From JADGHX01 sp037200125 (GTDB taxonomy: Bacteria > Pseudomonadota > Gammaproteobacteria > Steroidobacterales > Steroidobacteraceae): a DNA stretch of 64,000 nucleotides. Of the stretch, positions 54,376 to 63,143 are shown one piece after another; within the stretch, counting starts at the first letter, position 1, and the number at the start of each line of letters is the position of its first letter. A model generated the notes under the pieces. That model was not told the DNA's origin. It worked only from the letters and a program-made list of their open reading frames with translations, and searched no databases. The stretch is from the NCBI GenBank assembly GCA_037200125.1, contig JBBCGS010000005.1, positions 1 through 64,000 on the forward strand. Reading direction: 5' to 3'. Made by a program: the position numbers and the translations under genes.

Positions 54376-55578
54376 TTAGCGCCTGTAGAAGTCCGCAACA
54401 CTGTGTACGACGTCGTGAAGCTGCACTTCGGTGAGCTCGGGGAAGATCGGCAACGCCAGCGTTTCTTCCGCCGCCCGTTCGGACTGCGGAAAATCGCCTT
54501 TGCGATGCTTCAGGTACGCGAAGCATTCTTGCAGATGCAATGGCACGGGATAGTAGATTTCGGTCCCCACGCCAGCGGCCATGAGGTGCTGGCGCAGCTT
54601 GTCCCGATCGCGCACGCGGAGGACGTACTGATTGAAGATGTGCCGCTGGCCCGGCACGACACGCGGGATTACCACCGCCTTGCCGAGGTCCGCCGCTTCA
54701 AAGGCGTTGTCGTAGATGCGCGCGTTGCGCTGCCGGCCAGTGCTCCAGGCGTCGAGATGCTTGAGCTTGATGTTCAGCACCGCCGACTGGATTTCATCGA
54801 TGCGGAAATTGCCGCCGATGAACGCGTGGTAATACTTCGGTTTACCGCCGTGAACGCGCAGGATTTCGATGCGCTCGGCGAGCGCCGGATCGTTCGGCAC
54901 CACGCACATGCCGGCGTCACCGAACGCGCCGAGGTTCTTCGTGGGGAAGAACGAGAGGCAGCCCACGTCGCCGAAGCTGCCCGCGCGGCTCTTGTTCGCG
55001 TCTTCCGCGCCGATGGCCTGTGCCGCGTCTTCGATCACCTTGAGCCCGAAGCGCCGCGCGATCTGCACGAGCGGCCCCATGTCGGCGACCTGCCCATACA
55101 GGTGCACCGGCATGATCGCCTTGATGACGCCCTGGGTGTCCTTGTTGACGAGTTTGCCGTCCCGGGTCTGGCAGCGCCGCTCGATGAACGACAGCACTGC
55201 GGCGGGCGACAGGTTGAACGTGTCGGGCTCGATGTCGACGAACGTGGGACGGGCGCCGGTGCGCGCGATCGTTCCCGCCGTGGCGAAGAACGTGAAGGGG
55301 CTGGTGAGCACCTCGTCCCCCGGCCCGATGTTGAGCGCCATGAGGGCGACGAGCAGCGCGTCCGTCCCGGAGGAGACGCCGATGCCGAAGCGGCACTGGC
55401 AGTAGGCGGCCACCGAGGCTTCGAGCTCGCGTGTCGCCGGGCCGAGAATGAAGGCCTGGCTGGCACACACCTTCTCGATCGCGGCCTGGATCTCCTTCTG
55501 GAGCGGCTGGTACTGGAGCTTGAGGTCGAGCAACGGCACACCCTGGGAGGGCGCCGGCTGCGCTTTCGAATCCGACAT
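54376..55578 (-). CDS. DegT/DnrJ/EryC1 family PLP-dependent sugar aminotransferase
   Basis: A 400-aa enzyme: LLDLKLQYQPLQKEI, CQCRFGIGVSSGTDALLVAL, TSPFTFFATAGTIAR, IEDAAQAIGAED, the PLP lysine in FFPTKNLGAFGDAG, HGGKPKYYHAFIGGNFRIDE. Such proteins aminate keto sugars at C3 or C4. Substrate is not clear; a 3-keto sugar made from a uronic acid (WbpE-like, but no WbpB is seen here) or a 4-keto hexose are options. I set the start at 55576-55578 (MSDSKAQPAPS), because longer readings only add GC-rich noise. Next upstream is the GlaE-like epimerase. Confidence 0.85.
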   Translation of the reverse strand: MSDSKAQPAPSQGVPLLDLKLQYQPLQKEIQAAIEKVCASQAFILGPATRELEASVAAYCQCRFGIGVSSGTDALLVALMALNIGPGDEVLTSPFTFFATAGTIARTGARPTFVDIEPDTFNLSPAAVLSFIERRCQTRDGKLVNKDTQGVIKAIMPVHLYGQVADMGPLVQIARRFGLKVIEDAAQAIGAEDANKSRAGSFGDVGCLSFFPTKNLGAFGDAGMCVVPNDPALAERIEILRVHGGKPKYYHAFIGGNFRIDEIQSAVLNIKLKHLDAWSTGRQRNARIYDNAFEAADLGKAVVIPRVVPGQRHIFNQYVLRVRDRDKLRQHLMAAGVGTEIYYPVPLHLQECFAYLKHRKGDFPQSERAAEETLALPIFPELTEVQLHDVVHSVADFYRR

Positions 55579-55682
55579 GCGATCTCCGCCCGCGAGCTGC
55601 GCGGGGCTCTTCAAGGCGGCGGATTCTACCGTGTCCGGGGGCCCGTCTGACCAATATGCGCCGTAGCGAGGGCGCCGCCGGA

Positions 55683-56699
55683 TCAGGCCTTGCGGTGCCC
55701 GTAGTAGTCCAGATACCAGTCGACGAAGCGCCGCACGCCCTCTTCCACCGTGGTGGCCGGGCGGTAACCGACGTCCGTAACGAGATCGTCGATATTCGCG
55801 CTGGTTTCGGGCACATCGCCAAGCTGCAACGGCAGCATGTTCTTCTGCGCCTTCTTCCCGAGACACTGCTCCAGCACCTCGATGTAATGCATCAGCGGCA
55901 CCGGCCGGTTGTTACCGATATTGTAGATGCGGAACGGCGCGTTGCTGGTCGCGGGGTCCGGGTTGTTGCTGTCCCACTTCGGATCCGGCTGCGCCACGCG
56001 ATCGAGCGAGCGCACCACGCCTTCGGCGATGTCTTCCACGAACGTGAAGTCACGCTTGTGGTGGCCGTGATTGAAGACGTCGATCGGCTTACCTTCGAGG
56101 ATGTTCTTGGTGAACATGAACAGCGCCATGTCCGGCCGGCCCCACGGCCCGTACACCGTGAAGAACCGCAGGCCGGTGGTGGGCAGCTTGAAGAGCGACG
56201 AGAAGTTGTGGGCCATCAGCTCGTTCGCACGCTTGGTGGCGGCGTAGAGCGACAGCGGATGATCCGCGATGTTGTGCACGGAAAACGGCATGTTCGTGTT
56301 CGCGCCGTACACCGAGCTGGTCGACGCGTAGACGAGGTGCTCCACCTTGTTGTGCCGGCACCCTTCGAGCACGTTCAGCGTGCCGGTGACGTTGCTCTGG
56401 ATATAGGTGTGCGGAAAGTCGATGGAGTAGCGCACCCCGGCCTGCGCGGCCAGGTGCACGACGCGCTGGAATTTCTCCTGCGCGAAGAGGTCGACCATCG
56501 CGTTCTGGTCGGACAGGTCGAGCTTCGCAAACCGGAAGTTCGGCAGCGCCTGCAAGCGTGCGAGACGGGCGTGTTTCAGCGTGACGTCGTAGTACTCGTT
56601 GAGGTTGTCGAGCCCCACCACTTCGTCGCCGCGGGCCAGCAGCTTGTGCGCGACATGCGAGCCGATGAAGCCCGCCGCGCCGGTGACCAGAATCTTCAT
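55683..56699 (-). CDS. NAD-dependent epimerase, UDP-glucuronate/UDP-GlcNAcA 4-epimerase type
   Basis: A 338-aa extended SDR: ILVTGAAGFIGSHVAHKLL, GLDNLNEYYDVTLKHARL, HLAAQAGVRYSIDFPHTYI, VYASTSSVYGANTNMPFS, LYAATKRANELMAHNFSSL and RFFTVYGPWGRPDMALFMF. These fit UDP-glucuronate 4-epimerases (CapI/LspL/GlaE). Because the next gene upstream makes UDP-HexNAcA, the alternative is TviC-like epimerisation of UDP-GlcNAcA to UDP-GalNAcA. The tail (PLQLGDVPETSANIDDL) is standard. Its TviB-like neighbour stops 46 bp upstream; an A/T-flanked hairpin lies in that gap. Confidence 0.88.
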   Translation of the reverse strand: MKILVTGAAGFIGSHVAHKLLARGDEVVGLDNLNEYYDVTLKHARLARLQALPNFRFAKLDLSDQNAMVDLFAQEKFQRVVHLAAQAGVRYSIDFPHTYIQSNVTGTLNVLEGCRHNKVEHLVYASTSSVYGANTNMPFSVHNIADHPLSLYAATKRANELMAHNFSSLFKLPTTGLRFFTVYGPWGRPDMALFMFTKNILEGKPIDVFNHGHHKRDFTFVEDIAEGVVRSLDRVAQPDPKWDSNNPDPATSNAPFRIYNIGNNRPVPLMHYIEVLEQCLGKKAQKNMLPLQLGDVPETSANIDDLVTDVGYRPATTVEEGVRRFVDWYLDYYGHRKA

Positions 56700-56717
56700 G
56701 ATGCCTTTCTCAATTGG

Positions 56718-56742
56718 AAAAAATCGCCTGCGGCGCTTTTTT
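56718..56742. terminator. A-tract/T-tract hairpin between the TviB-like and epimerase genes
   Basis: A(6)-T-CGCC, loop TGC, GGCG-C-T(6): a stem of 10 bp with one T/C mismatch, extended by a G-C pair. Palindromic A/T flanks would permit bidirectional termination. It follows the stop of the TviB-like gene (56745). Same design and mismatch as the hairpin at 9976. Confidence 0.6.
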
Positions 56743-56744
56743 CG

Positions 56745-58028
56745 CTACAACCTGCCATCCGTCTCGTCGGCGCGGAACACATGCTTGATGTCGTACATCA
56801 CATGATTCTTCTTGCCGAGTTTGCGGATGCCTTCCGAGCCCAGCTCGCGGAACGCCCCGTGCGCCACCGCCAGCACTATCGCATCGTATGCGCTCTTGTT
56901 CGTGAGCGCATTGCGGGTCAGACGCATACCATATTCGTGCTGGCACTCGCCACTGTTGGCCCACGGATCGTGGATGTCGACCGTCGCCCCATACTTCACC
57001 AGCTCCCGCACCACGTCGATGACCTTGGAATTGCGGATGTCGGGGCAGTTTTCCTTGAACGTCATGCCGAGCACGAGCACACGCGAATCCTTGACGTGGA
57101 TGCGCCTCTGGGTCATCAGCTTCACGACCTCGCTCGCGACGTACAGCCCCATGTTGTCGTTGAGCCGCCGGCCGGCGAGGATCATTTCCGGGTGGTAGCC
57201 AACCTCCTGCGCCTTGTGCGTCAGGTAATACGGATCGACCCCGATGCAGTGCCCGCCGACGAGCCCCGGCCGGAACGGCAGGAAGTTCCACTTCGTGCCG
57301 GCGGCAATCAGCACCTCCTCCGTGTCGATGCCGAGCCGGTTGAAGATCAGCGCGAGCTCGTTGATGAGCGCGATGTTCACGTCGCGCTGAGTGTTCTCGA
57401 TGACCTTGGCCGCCTCGGCCACACGAATCGACGACGCCGAATGCGTGCCGGCCTTGATGATGCAGCCGTACAGCTTGTCGACGAACTCCGCGATCTGCGG
57501 CGTCGAACCCGAAGTGACCTTGCGGATCGTGGTGAGCCGGTGATCCTTGTCGCCCGGATTGATGCGCTCGGGGCTGTAGCCGGCGAAGAAGTCCTTGTTG
57601 AACTTCAGGCCAGACTCGCGCTCGAGAATCGGCACGCAGACCTCTTCCGTACAACCCGGGTACACGGTGGATTCGTACACCACCACGTCGCCCTTCTTCA
57701 GCACCTTGCCGACGCTCTCGCTCGCCTTCACCAGCGGGGTGAGATCCGGACGCTTGTACTCGTCGATCGGCGTCGGCACCGTCACGATGTAGACGCGGCA
57801 CTTCTTCAGCTCCGCGAGGCTGGTCGTGAAGGACAGCCGCACGGCGCTCTTCAGCTCCGCACGGCTGGCCTCGAGGGTGCTGTCGCGGCCCGCCTTGAGC
57901 TCCGCGATACGGGCCGGCTTCACATCGAAGCCGATGGTTTCGAAATGCTTTCCAAATTCGACCGCCAACGGCAGTCCGACGTAGCCGAGACCCACGACCC
58001 CGATGGGGCACTTACGAAGGCTAAGCAC
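56745..58028 (-). CDS. Nucleotide-sugar dehydrogenase (TviB/WbpA-like, UDP-GlcNAc to UDP-GlcNAcA)
   Basis: A 427-aa UDP-sugar 6-dehydrogenase of the VipA/TviB group: IGVVGLGYVGLPLAVEFG (NAD motif), VTVPTPIDEYKRPDL, VVYESTVYPGCTEE, FAGYSPERINPGDKDH, the catalytic Cys in GLVGGHCIGVDPYYLTHKAQ, and MTFKENCPDIRNSKVIDV. It differs from the Ugd at 16433 and is typical for UDP-GlcNAc or UDP-GalNAc. The start is likely the GTG at 58026-58028 (MLSLRKCPIG) with GGGGA upstream; a reading from 58076 adds 16 residues. Works with the epimerase downstream. Confidence 0.9.
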   Translation of the reverse strand: MLSLRKCPIGVVGLGYVGLPLAVEFGKHFETIGFDVKPARIAELKAGRDSTLEASRAELKSAVRLSFTTSLAELKKCRVYIVTVPTPIDEYKRPDLTPLVKASESVGKVLKKGDVVVYESTVYPGCTEEVCVPILERESGLKFNKDFFAGYSPERINPGDKDHRLTTIRKVTSGSTPQIAEFVDKLYGCIIKAGTHSASSIRVAEAAKVIENTQRDVNIALINELALIFNRLGIDTEEVLIAAGTKWNFLPFRPGLVGGHCIGVDPYYLTHKAQEVGYHPEMILAGRRLNDNMGLYVASEVVKLMTQRRIHVKDSRVLVLGMTFKENCPDIRNSKVIDVVRELVKYGATVDIHDPWANSGECQHEYGMRLTRNALTNKSAYDAIVLAVAHGAFRELGSEGIRKLGKKNHVMYDIKHVFRADETDGRL

Positions 58029-58165
58029 GATGATGACATCCCCGATGTTCTGGTTGCGCTCGAGCCCAAGAAGCAAGTCTCAGCCCCGACCACCGAGGTC
58101 GGGCCTGTCAGGGGCGCGCAACGCGTGCCGGGCGGCACGCGGGGGATATTAGTTTTTCAGTCAGA

Positions 58166-58930
58166 TCAGGCAGTTGAGGCCGACTGTGCGCCTGATGGCA
58201 GAGCAACCTCGAGCGCCTGCCAGAGGCACTTGCCCTTGCTCGCCTTGCCAATGATCGCAAGCATCGCATCGTGCAGTTTCAGCTCTTCCTCTGAAGCGCT
58301 GACAACGACCAGCGGCACGGCCGGCCGCACCAGCGCCCGCACCTGCCCCGCCGCCAGCGCCGAGGCCGCCGACTCCACGCCGAGCGCGAGGCCCACCTGG
58401 CCGCCCGTCATGGCGAGGTAGACGTCCGCCAGAATGCGCGCGTCGAGGAGCGCGCCGTGGAGCTCGCGGTGCGAGTTATCGACGGAGTAGCGCTTGCAGA
58501 GCGCGTCCAGGTTGTTGCGCTGGCCGGGGTGCATCTGCCGGGCGAGCGCGAGCGAGTCGAGCACGCGGCACTCGGCGTTGATCAGGCGCCCGGCGAACGC
58601 GGAAACCGTCTGCGCGAGCCGGCGCAGCTCGGAGTCCAGGAAGGCGACGTCGAACGCGGCGTTGTGGATCACGAGCTCGGCGCCGGAGATGAACGTCATC
58701 AGCTCATCGGCGACCTCGGCGAAGCGCGGCTTGTTCAGCAGCTTGTCGAGCGTGATGCCGTGAACCTCGGCCGCGCCCTTGTCGATGTCGCGATCCGGAT
58801 TCAGGTAGTGATGGAACGTGCGGCCGGTGGGCCTGCGATTCACGATCTCGATGCAACCGATTTCGATGATCCGGTGCCCGAGCTCCGGTTCGAGGCCTGT
58901 GGTTTCGGTGTCGAGGACGATCTGCCGCAT
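58166..58930 (-). CDS. dnaQ: DNA polymerase III epsilon subunit (3'-5' exonuclease)
   Basis: A 254-aa proofreading exonuclease. Exo I IVLDTETTGLEPELGHRI, Exo II VIHNAAFDVAFLDSE, Exo III epsilon RELHGALLDARILADVY. The N-terminal exonuclease is complete; the C-terminal region (~185-254) is the polymerase-binding tail. It follows rnhA on the same strand with ~118 bp between, holding a hairpin. rnhA-dnaQ is a common gammaproteobacterial arrangement. It marks the end of the polysaccharide region. Confidence 0.93.
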   Translation of the reverse strand: MRQIVLDTETTGLEPELGHRIIEIGCIEIVNRRPTGRTFHHYLNPDRDIDKGAAEVHGITLDKLLNKPRFAEVADELMTFISGAELVIHNAAFDVAFLDSELRRLAQTVSAFAGRLINAECRVLDSLALARQMHPGQRNNLDALCKRYSVDNSHRELHGALLDARILADVYLAMTGGQVGLALGVESAASALAAGQVRALVRPAVPLVVVSASEEELKLHDAMLAIIGKASKGKCLWQALEVALPSGAQSASTA

Positions 58931-58958
58931 GGCGCGCGAGTTTAACTGTGTTGATCGG

Positions 58959-58984
58959 AAAAAATCGTCTCCCGACTATTTTTT
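58959..58984. terminator. A-tract/T-tract hairpin between rnhA and dnaQ
   Basis: A(6)-T-CGTC, loop TCCC, GACTA-T(6): a stem with one internal C/T mismatch, extended by a G-C pair. Third member of the family at 9976 and 56718. It separates two genes normally co-transcribed, so it may attenuate rather than end transcription. Confidence 0.5.
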
Positions 58985-59048
58985 CGAGACCCCGCACCGG
59001 CACCGGCAGCACAAAGCGTGGTTTTTGCCGCCTGCCTTCCGCACGTAG

Positions 59049-59507
59049 CTACGCCCGGGCTCCTTGGCCCGCGAGCATCGCATCGATCGCTTCGTTGGCG
59101 AGCTGGTCCACGCGCTCGTTGCCTTCGACGCCGGAGTGCCCTTTCACCCAATGCCACTCGAGCTCGTGTTGTGCCGCGAGCGCGTCGAGAAGCTCCCAGA
59201 GGTCCTGGTTCTTGACCGGCTTTTTATCTGCGGTTTTCCAGCCGCGCCGCTTCCAACCCGCGACCCATTCGCTGATGCCTTTGATCACGTACTGCGAATC
59301 GGTGTAGACGCGCGCGGTGGTGCCGGGCTTCTTCAACGTTTCGAGGGCGCGAATCGCCGCGAGCAGCTCCATGCGATTGTTGGTGGTGTGCGTTTCGCTG
59401 CCGGAGATTTCCTTGCGGTTCTCGCCGGAAATCAACAAGGCCGCCCAGCCGCCGGGGCCGGGGTTACCTCTGCAGGCCCCATCCGCGTAGATCTCGATAT
59501 GTTTCAC
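59049..59507 (-). CDS. rnhA: Ribonuclease HI
   Basis: A 152-aa enzyme that cuts RNA in RNA-DNA hybrids. Catalytic residues Asp8 in YADGACRGNPGPGGW, Glu in TTNNRMELLAAI, Asp in VYTDSQYVIKG, and His/Asp in WHWVKGHSGVEGNERVD. Normal length. The C-terminal ANEAID is standard. Between a methyltransferase and dnaQ, a typical order. Confidence 0.95.
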   Translation of the reverse strand: MKHIEIYADGACRGNPGPGGWAALLISGENRKEISGSETHTTNNRMELLAAIRALETLKKPGTTARVYTDSQYVIKGISEWVAGWKRRGWKTADKKPVKNQDLWELLDALAAQHELEWHWVKGHSGVEGNERVDQLANEAIDAMLAGQGARA

Positions 59508-59583
59508 GAGGCAGCGCGACTGGTCGGCTTGATAGGGTGTTTCGCGCGCACAGTCGTGCAGCCGCCTTCAAAGAAGAAGGAAT

Positions 59584-60339
59584 TCACGGGCGTGAGCGCG
59601 TAGTCGGTTTGACGAGGCCGCCGATAACCGCGGGCTTCTCACGGAAGCGCGGCCGTATCGGGGTGAGCGTGTAGACGCGTTTGCGTGCCTTCAACAGATA
59701 CGCGCCGGCCGGAAAGGGATTGAACCCTCGCCGCAGATAACGGCCGGTGCCTTCGCCCAGCAGCGAGCCCGAGCCCCATGGATTTGCAAACAGGTAGTGT
59801 CGGGCAGCGACGACTTCATAGCCGAGCAGAACCAGCCAGTCCTTCACGCGTTTCTCGGAGAGCACGCGGCGCATGCCGGGCGGAAAACCCACGCGACTGA
59901 AGCGCGCACGAAGGCCCCACGGGCTCCAGGGTGCGAAACCGAGCACCAGCAACTGGCCTTCGCCGGTGAGCACGCGATCCACTTCTCGCACGATGGCGTA
60001 AGGGTCGGAGGCGAACTCGAGCGTATGCGGCAACAGCACCGCGTCCATCGAATCGCTGTTGATCGGCAGCTGCGCGGCGCGGCCGATCACGTCAGCTCCG
60101 GCACCCAGTTCGAGCGGAGCCACGACCGTCTGGCGGCGTGTACGACTGCGGCCGAGGAGCTCTCGGCCGCGGCCCCAGGCGCCGACCTGCAGCAGCTCCC
60201 AGCCGAAGACATCCTCGAGAGCTTCGCCCAACACCTCGGATTCCGCAGCGAGAAGCCCCGCGCCGAGCGAGCCCGCCCACCAGGAGCTGAGGGCCGCGTC
60301 ACGATCGGAGGGTCTGGCCTTGCGGTTTTGCGAAATCAC
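59584..60339 (-). CDS. SAM-dependent methyltransferase (rnhA-linked)
   Basis: A 251-aa protein of the methyltransferase family often found next to rnhA and gloB in gammaproteobacteria. It has a weakened SAM motif I (LLQVGAWGRGRELLG), DAVLLPHTLEFASDPYAIV, VLTGEGQLLVLGFAPWS and a proline-rich tail. Function in the family is not established; SAM binding is predicted. GTG start at 60337-60339 (MISQNRKARPSDRDA) chosen because upstream frames read into the intergenic region. Divergent from mltD; gloB, often here, is absent. Confidence 0.78.
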   Translation of the reverse strand: MISQNRKARPSDRDAALSSWWAGSLGAGLLAAESEVLGEALEDVFGWELLQVGAWGRGRELLGRSRTRRQTVVAPLELGAGADVIGRAAQLPINSDSMDAVLLPHTLEFASDPYAIVREVDRVLTGEGQLLVLGFAPWSPWGLRARFSRVGFPPGMRRVLSEKRVKDWLVLLGYEVVAARHYLFANPWGSGSLLGEGTGRYLRRGFNPFPAGAYLLKARKRVYTLTPIRPRFREKPAVIGGLVKPTTRSRP

Positions 60340-60516
60340 GGGCTGGTAATAGTGTGAACTGGCAGGGTAAATTCGGGTCCATGAACCCGTAGTTTCGTGC
60401 CCGGGCAATATGTCCCGAGCGCGAGGCGACCTTAGCACGCGCGGCGGCGGCAAACGAAGAGTGCGAGTCACCACTCGCCGCCCGCAACTAGAACTCGCTT
60501 TGAGGGTACGAAACTG

Positions 60517-62229
60517 ATGAAGCATTTGCGTGAGCCCGTTCGATCCGCTTCCTGGATCGTTGCCGCCGCTCTGACACTCGCGGGCTGCGCTCACACGCCG
60601 TCATCCGATCGTCCCCTGAAGGGCGCCTCCGAGGAGCCCGCGGGCATCACGGTAACCGTGCCCGCCGCTGCAGCCAGCGCCACGAACGCCGAACCGCTCA
60701 CGCCGCCCGCCGCGCAGACTCCCGACATCGCGAGCCCCACCGAGCCGACCGCTGTCGCCGGCATCACGCCCGCCCAGTACAGCGATCTGTTCGATCGCAT
60801 GCGCGCCGGTTTCAAGCTCGAAGACGTGGATAGCCACGCCGTCGACGTGCAGGCCGACTGGTACGCGAATCATCCGGATTATCTCGAGCGCGCCTTTGGC
60901 CGCGCCGAGCTTTACATGTATCACATCGTCACCGAGCTCGAAGCGCGCGGCATGCCGCTCGAGCTTGCGCTGCTGCCGGTGGTCGAGAGCGCCTTCGAGC
61001 CGTTCGCGTATTCGCGCGCGCGAGCCGCGGGCCTGTGGCAATTCATTCCCGGCACGGGCACGCGCTTCGGCATGAAGCAGAACTGGTGGTACGACGGTCG
61101 TCGCGACGTCGTCGAATCCACGCGCGGCGCGCTCGATTACCTGCAGTTCCTGCATGACGAGTTCGATGGGGACTGGCTGCTCGCCGTCGCCGCCTACAAC
61201 TGCGGCGAGATGAACGTGGCGCGCGCCGTCGCCGCCAACAAGGCGAAGGGCAAGCCCATCGACTTCTGGAGCCTGAAGCTTCCCAAAGAGACGCAGGGCT
61301 ACGTGCCTCGCCTCCTCGGCATGCGCCGCCTCGTTGCGGACCCTGAGGCGCACGGCCTCGGCTTCAGCCGTATTCCGAACCAGGCGTACTTCGCGCGCGT
61401 GAACACGGGCAGCCAGATCGACCTCAAGATCGCCGCGGACATCGCCGGCATCACGCACGAGCAGCTGTCGGAGCTGAACCCCGCGTTCCACCGCTGGGCG
61501 ACCGACCCGAGCGGCCCGCACTACCTGCTCGTGCCGAACGAGGTGGCGGATCTGTTCGAGACGAACGTCCGGCAGCTCTCGCCGGAACAGCGCCTCAACG
61601 CCGCGATCTACACGGTGAAGAAGAGCGATTCGGTCGCCTCGGTCGCGAAGAAATTCAACACGAAGGTCGAAGTCATTCGTGAGCTGAACGACCTGCCCAC
61701 CGGCGCGCTCGTCGTCGGCACCGATCTGCGCGTGCCGTCGGAAACACTCACCCTGCCGCCCAAAGTCGTGCTCGCCGCCGCTCGTGTCGATGGCAAGAAG
61801 GGCGCGATCAATCGTGGCCGCCAGCACGTGCATGTCGTGCGCCGGGGCGACACGCTGTGGGCCGTGGCCCAGCGCAGCGGCATGGACGTGAACACGCTTG
61901 CCACGATGAATGGCATGCGGCCTGGCGACAAGCTGCGCGCCGGCCAGAAGCTGAAGCTCACCTCGGCCACCACCTCTACCACGGTGGCGGCAGCGCCGAG
62001 CGCGTCGCGCACGAAGCTCGCCTCTTCGACCACGTCAACTTCCGCTTCCACACCGTCTGTCGCGGCGCGTGCGGTGACCTACGTCGTGCGTGCCGGCGAT
62101 ACGCTGTACGCCATCGCCAAACTGTTCCAGGTCTCGGTGGCGCAGATCAGCGCCTGGAACGAGCTCGAGCACTCCGGCATCAAGCCGGGCCAAAAGCTCA
62201 CGATCCGCGTATCCTCTCGCGGCGGCTGA
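60517..62229 (+). CDS. mltD: Membrane-bound lytic murein transglycosylase D, LysM-containing
   Basis: A 570-aa lipoprotein (signal with lipobox Cys in LAGCAHTPSS). The SLT domain (~115-260) includes the catalytic Glu in LLPVVESAFEPFAYS, AGLWQFIPGTGTRFGM, VVESTRGALDYL and VAAYNCGEMNVARA. Three LysM repeats follow, at ~370 (YTVKKSDSVASVAKKF), ~440 (HVVRRGDTLWAVAQRSG) and ~520 (YVVRAGDTLYAIAKLF). It cleaves peptidoglycan glycan strands to leave 1,6-anhydro ends. The Ser/Thr-rich linker before the last LysM looks flexible. Divergent from the methyltransferase. Confidence 0.94.
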   Translation: MKHLREPVRSASWIVAAALTLAGCAHTPSSDRPLKGASEEPAGITVTVPAAAASATNAEPLTPPAAQTPDIASPTEPTAVAGITPAQYSDLFDRMRAGFKLEDVDSHAVDVQADWYANHPDYLERAFGRAELYMYHIVTELEARGMPLELALLPVVESAFEPFAYSRARAAGLWQFIPGTGTRFGMKQNWWYDGRRDVVESTRGALDYLQFLHDEFDGDWLLAVAAYNCGEMNVARAVAANKAKGKPIDFWSLKLPKETQGYVPRLLGMRRLVADPEAHGLGFSRIPNQAYFARVNTGSQIDLKIAADIAGITHEQLSELNPAFHRWATDPSGPHYLLVPNEVADLFETNVRQLSPEQRLNAAIYTVKKSDSVASVAKKFNTKVEVIRELNDLPTGALVVGTDLRVPSETLTLPPKVVLAAARVDGKKGAINRGRQHVHVVRRGDTLWAVAQRSGMDVNTLATMNGMRPGDKLRAGQKLKLTSATTSTTVAAAPSASRTKLASSTTSTSASTPSVAARAVTYVVRAGDTLYAIAKLFQVSVAQISAWNELEHSGIKPGQKLTIRVSSRGG

Positions 62230-62254
62230 TTCCGCCGCGTCGGAGGACGTTTCC

Positions 62255-63055
62255 ATGGGATTTCTTGCGGGCAAACGCGCCCTGATCGTGGGCGTGGCGA
62301 CCGAGCGTTCCATCGCCTGGGGCATCGCGCAGGCCATGCATCGCGAAGGCGCGGAGCTGGCGTTCACGTACCTCAACGACCGCATGAAAGATCGGGTCAC
62401 GCCGCTCGCGGAGTCGCTCGGCTCGAAGATCATCATGCCGCTCGACGTGACCAAGGACGAAGAGATCGACGCGGCGTTCGCCCAGGTGAAGCGCGACTGG
62501 GGCCACCTCGACATCCTCGTGCACGCGGTTGCTTACGCCCCGCGCGAAGCCATCGCGGGTAGCTACATCGACAACACGTCGCGCGAATACTTCCGCATGG
62601 CGCACGACATCTCCAGTTACAGCCTCACCGCGCTCACGCGCGCGGCGTTGCCGCTCATGGCGGGTCGCGCGGGCGCCGTGGTCACCTTGTCGTATCTCGG
62701 CGCGGTGCGCTCAATCCCGAACTACAACGTGATGGGCGTCGCCAAGGCGAGCCTCGAAGCGAGCGTGCGCTTTCTCGCGGCCGATGCGGGCCCGAAAGGC
62801 ATCCGCGTGAACGGCATTTCCGCTGGGCCGATCAAGACGCTTTCGGCGGCGGGCATCGCCGGCTTCCGCAAGATTCTCGGTGAAGTGGCGGATATCGCGC
62901 CGATCCGTCGCAACGTCACGCTCGAAGACGTGGGCAACACGGCGGCGTTCCTGTGCTCGGACCTCGCGTCCGGCATCACGGGCGAGATCATTTATGTGGA
63001 CGGTGGCTTCAGCCACGTGGGGATGAGCTTCGGTAACGAGGCGCCGGAAGGCTAA
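62255..63055 (+). CDS. fabI: Enoyl-ACP reductase (FabI)
   Basis: A 266-aa NADH-dependent enzyme of type II fatty acid synthesis. It starts MGFLAGKRALIVGVATERS with GGAGG 8 nt upstream. The active-site line SYLGAVRSIPNYNVMGVAK has Tyr and Lys of the Y-x6-K motif, as in E. coli. The loop INGISAGPIKTLSAAGI and the end IIYVDGGFSHVGM are standard. It is the target of triclosan in other bacteria. Followed by a long perfect inverted repeat. Confidence 0.95.
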   Translation: MGFLAGKRALIVGVATERSIAWGIAQAMHREGAELAFTYLNDRMKDRVTPLAESLGSKIIMPLDVTKDEEIDAAFAQVKRDWGHLDILVHAVAYAPREAIAGSYIDNTSREYFRMAHDISSYSLTALTRAALPLMAGRAGAVVTLSYLGAVRSIPNYNVMGVAKASLEASVRFLAADAGPKGIRVNGISAGPIKTLSAAGIAGFRKILGEVADIAPIRRNVTLEDVGNTAAFLCSDLASGITGEIIYVDGGFSHVGMSFGNEAPEG

Positions 63056-63069
63056 GACCGGACCGGATC

Positions 63070-63143
63070 AGGAAGCCCTCAATCGCCGGGCGGCTGAAGA
63101 GGCGCTCTTGCACTCTTAGCCGCCCGGCGATTGAGGGCTTCCT
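63070..63143. terminator. 26-bp perfect inverted repeat between convergent fabI and symporter genes
   Basis: Arms 63070-63095 and 63118-63143 are exact reverse complements (26 bp), with a 22-nt spacer that contains its own short AGAG/CTCT stem. It runs into the stop codon of the minus-strand gene at 63142. It can act as a bidirectional terminator, but the stem is much longer than needed and has no clear T tract. Confidence 0.8.

Noticed and set aside
55656..58421. Plus-strand open frame of 921 codons
   Set aside because: Lies opposite the epimerase and TviB-like genes; low-complexity Arg/His/Leu content and no recognisable domain.
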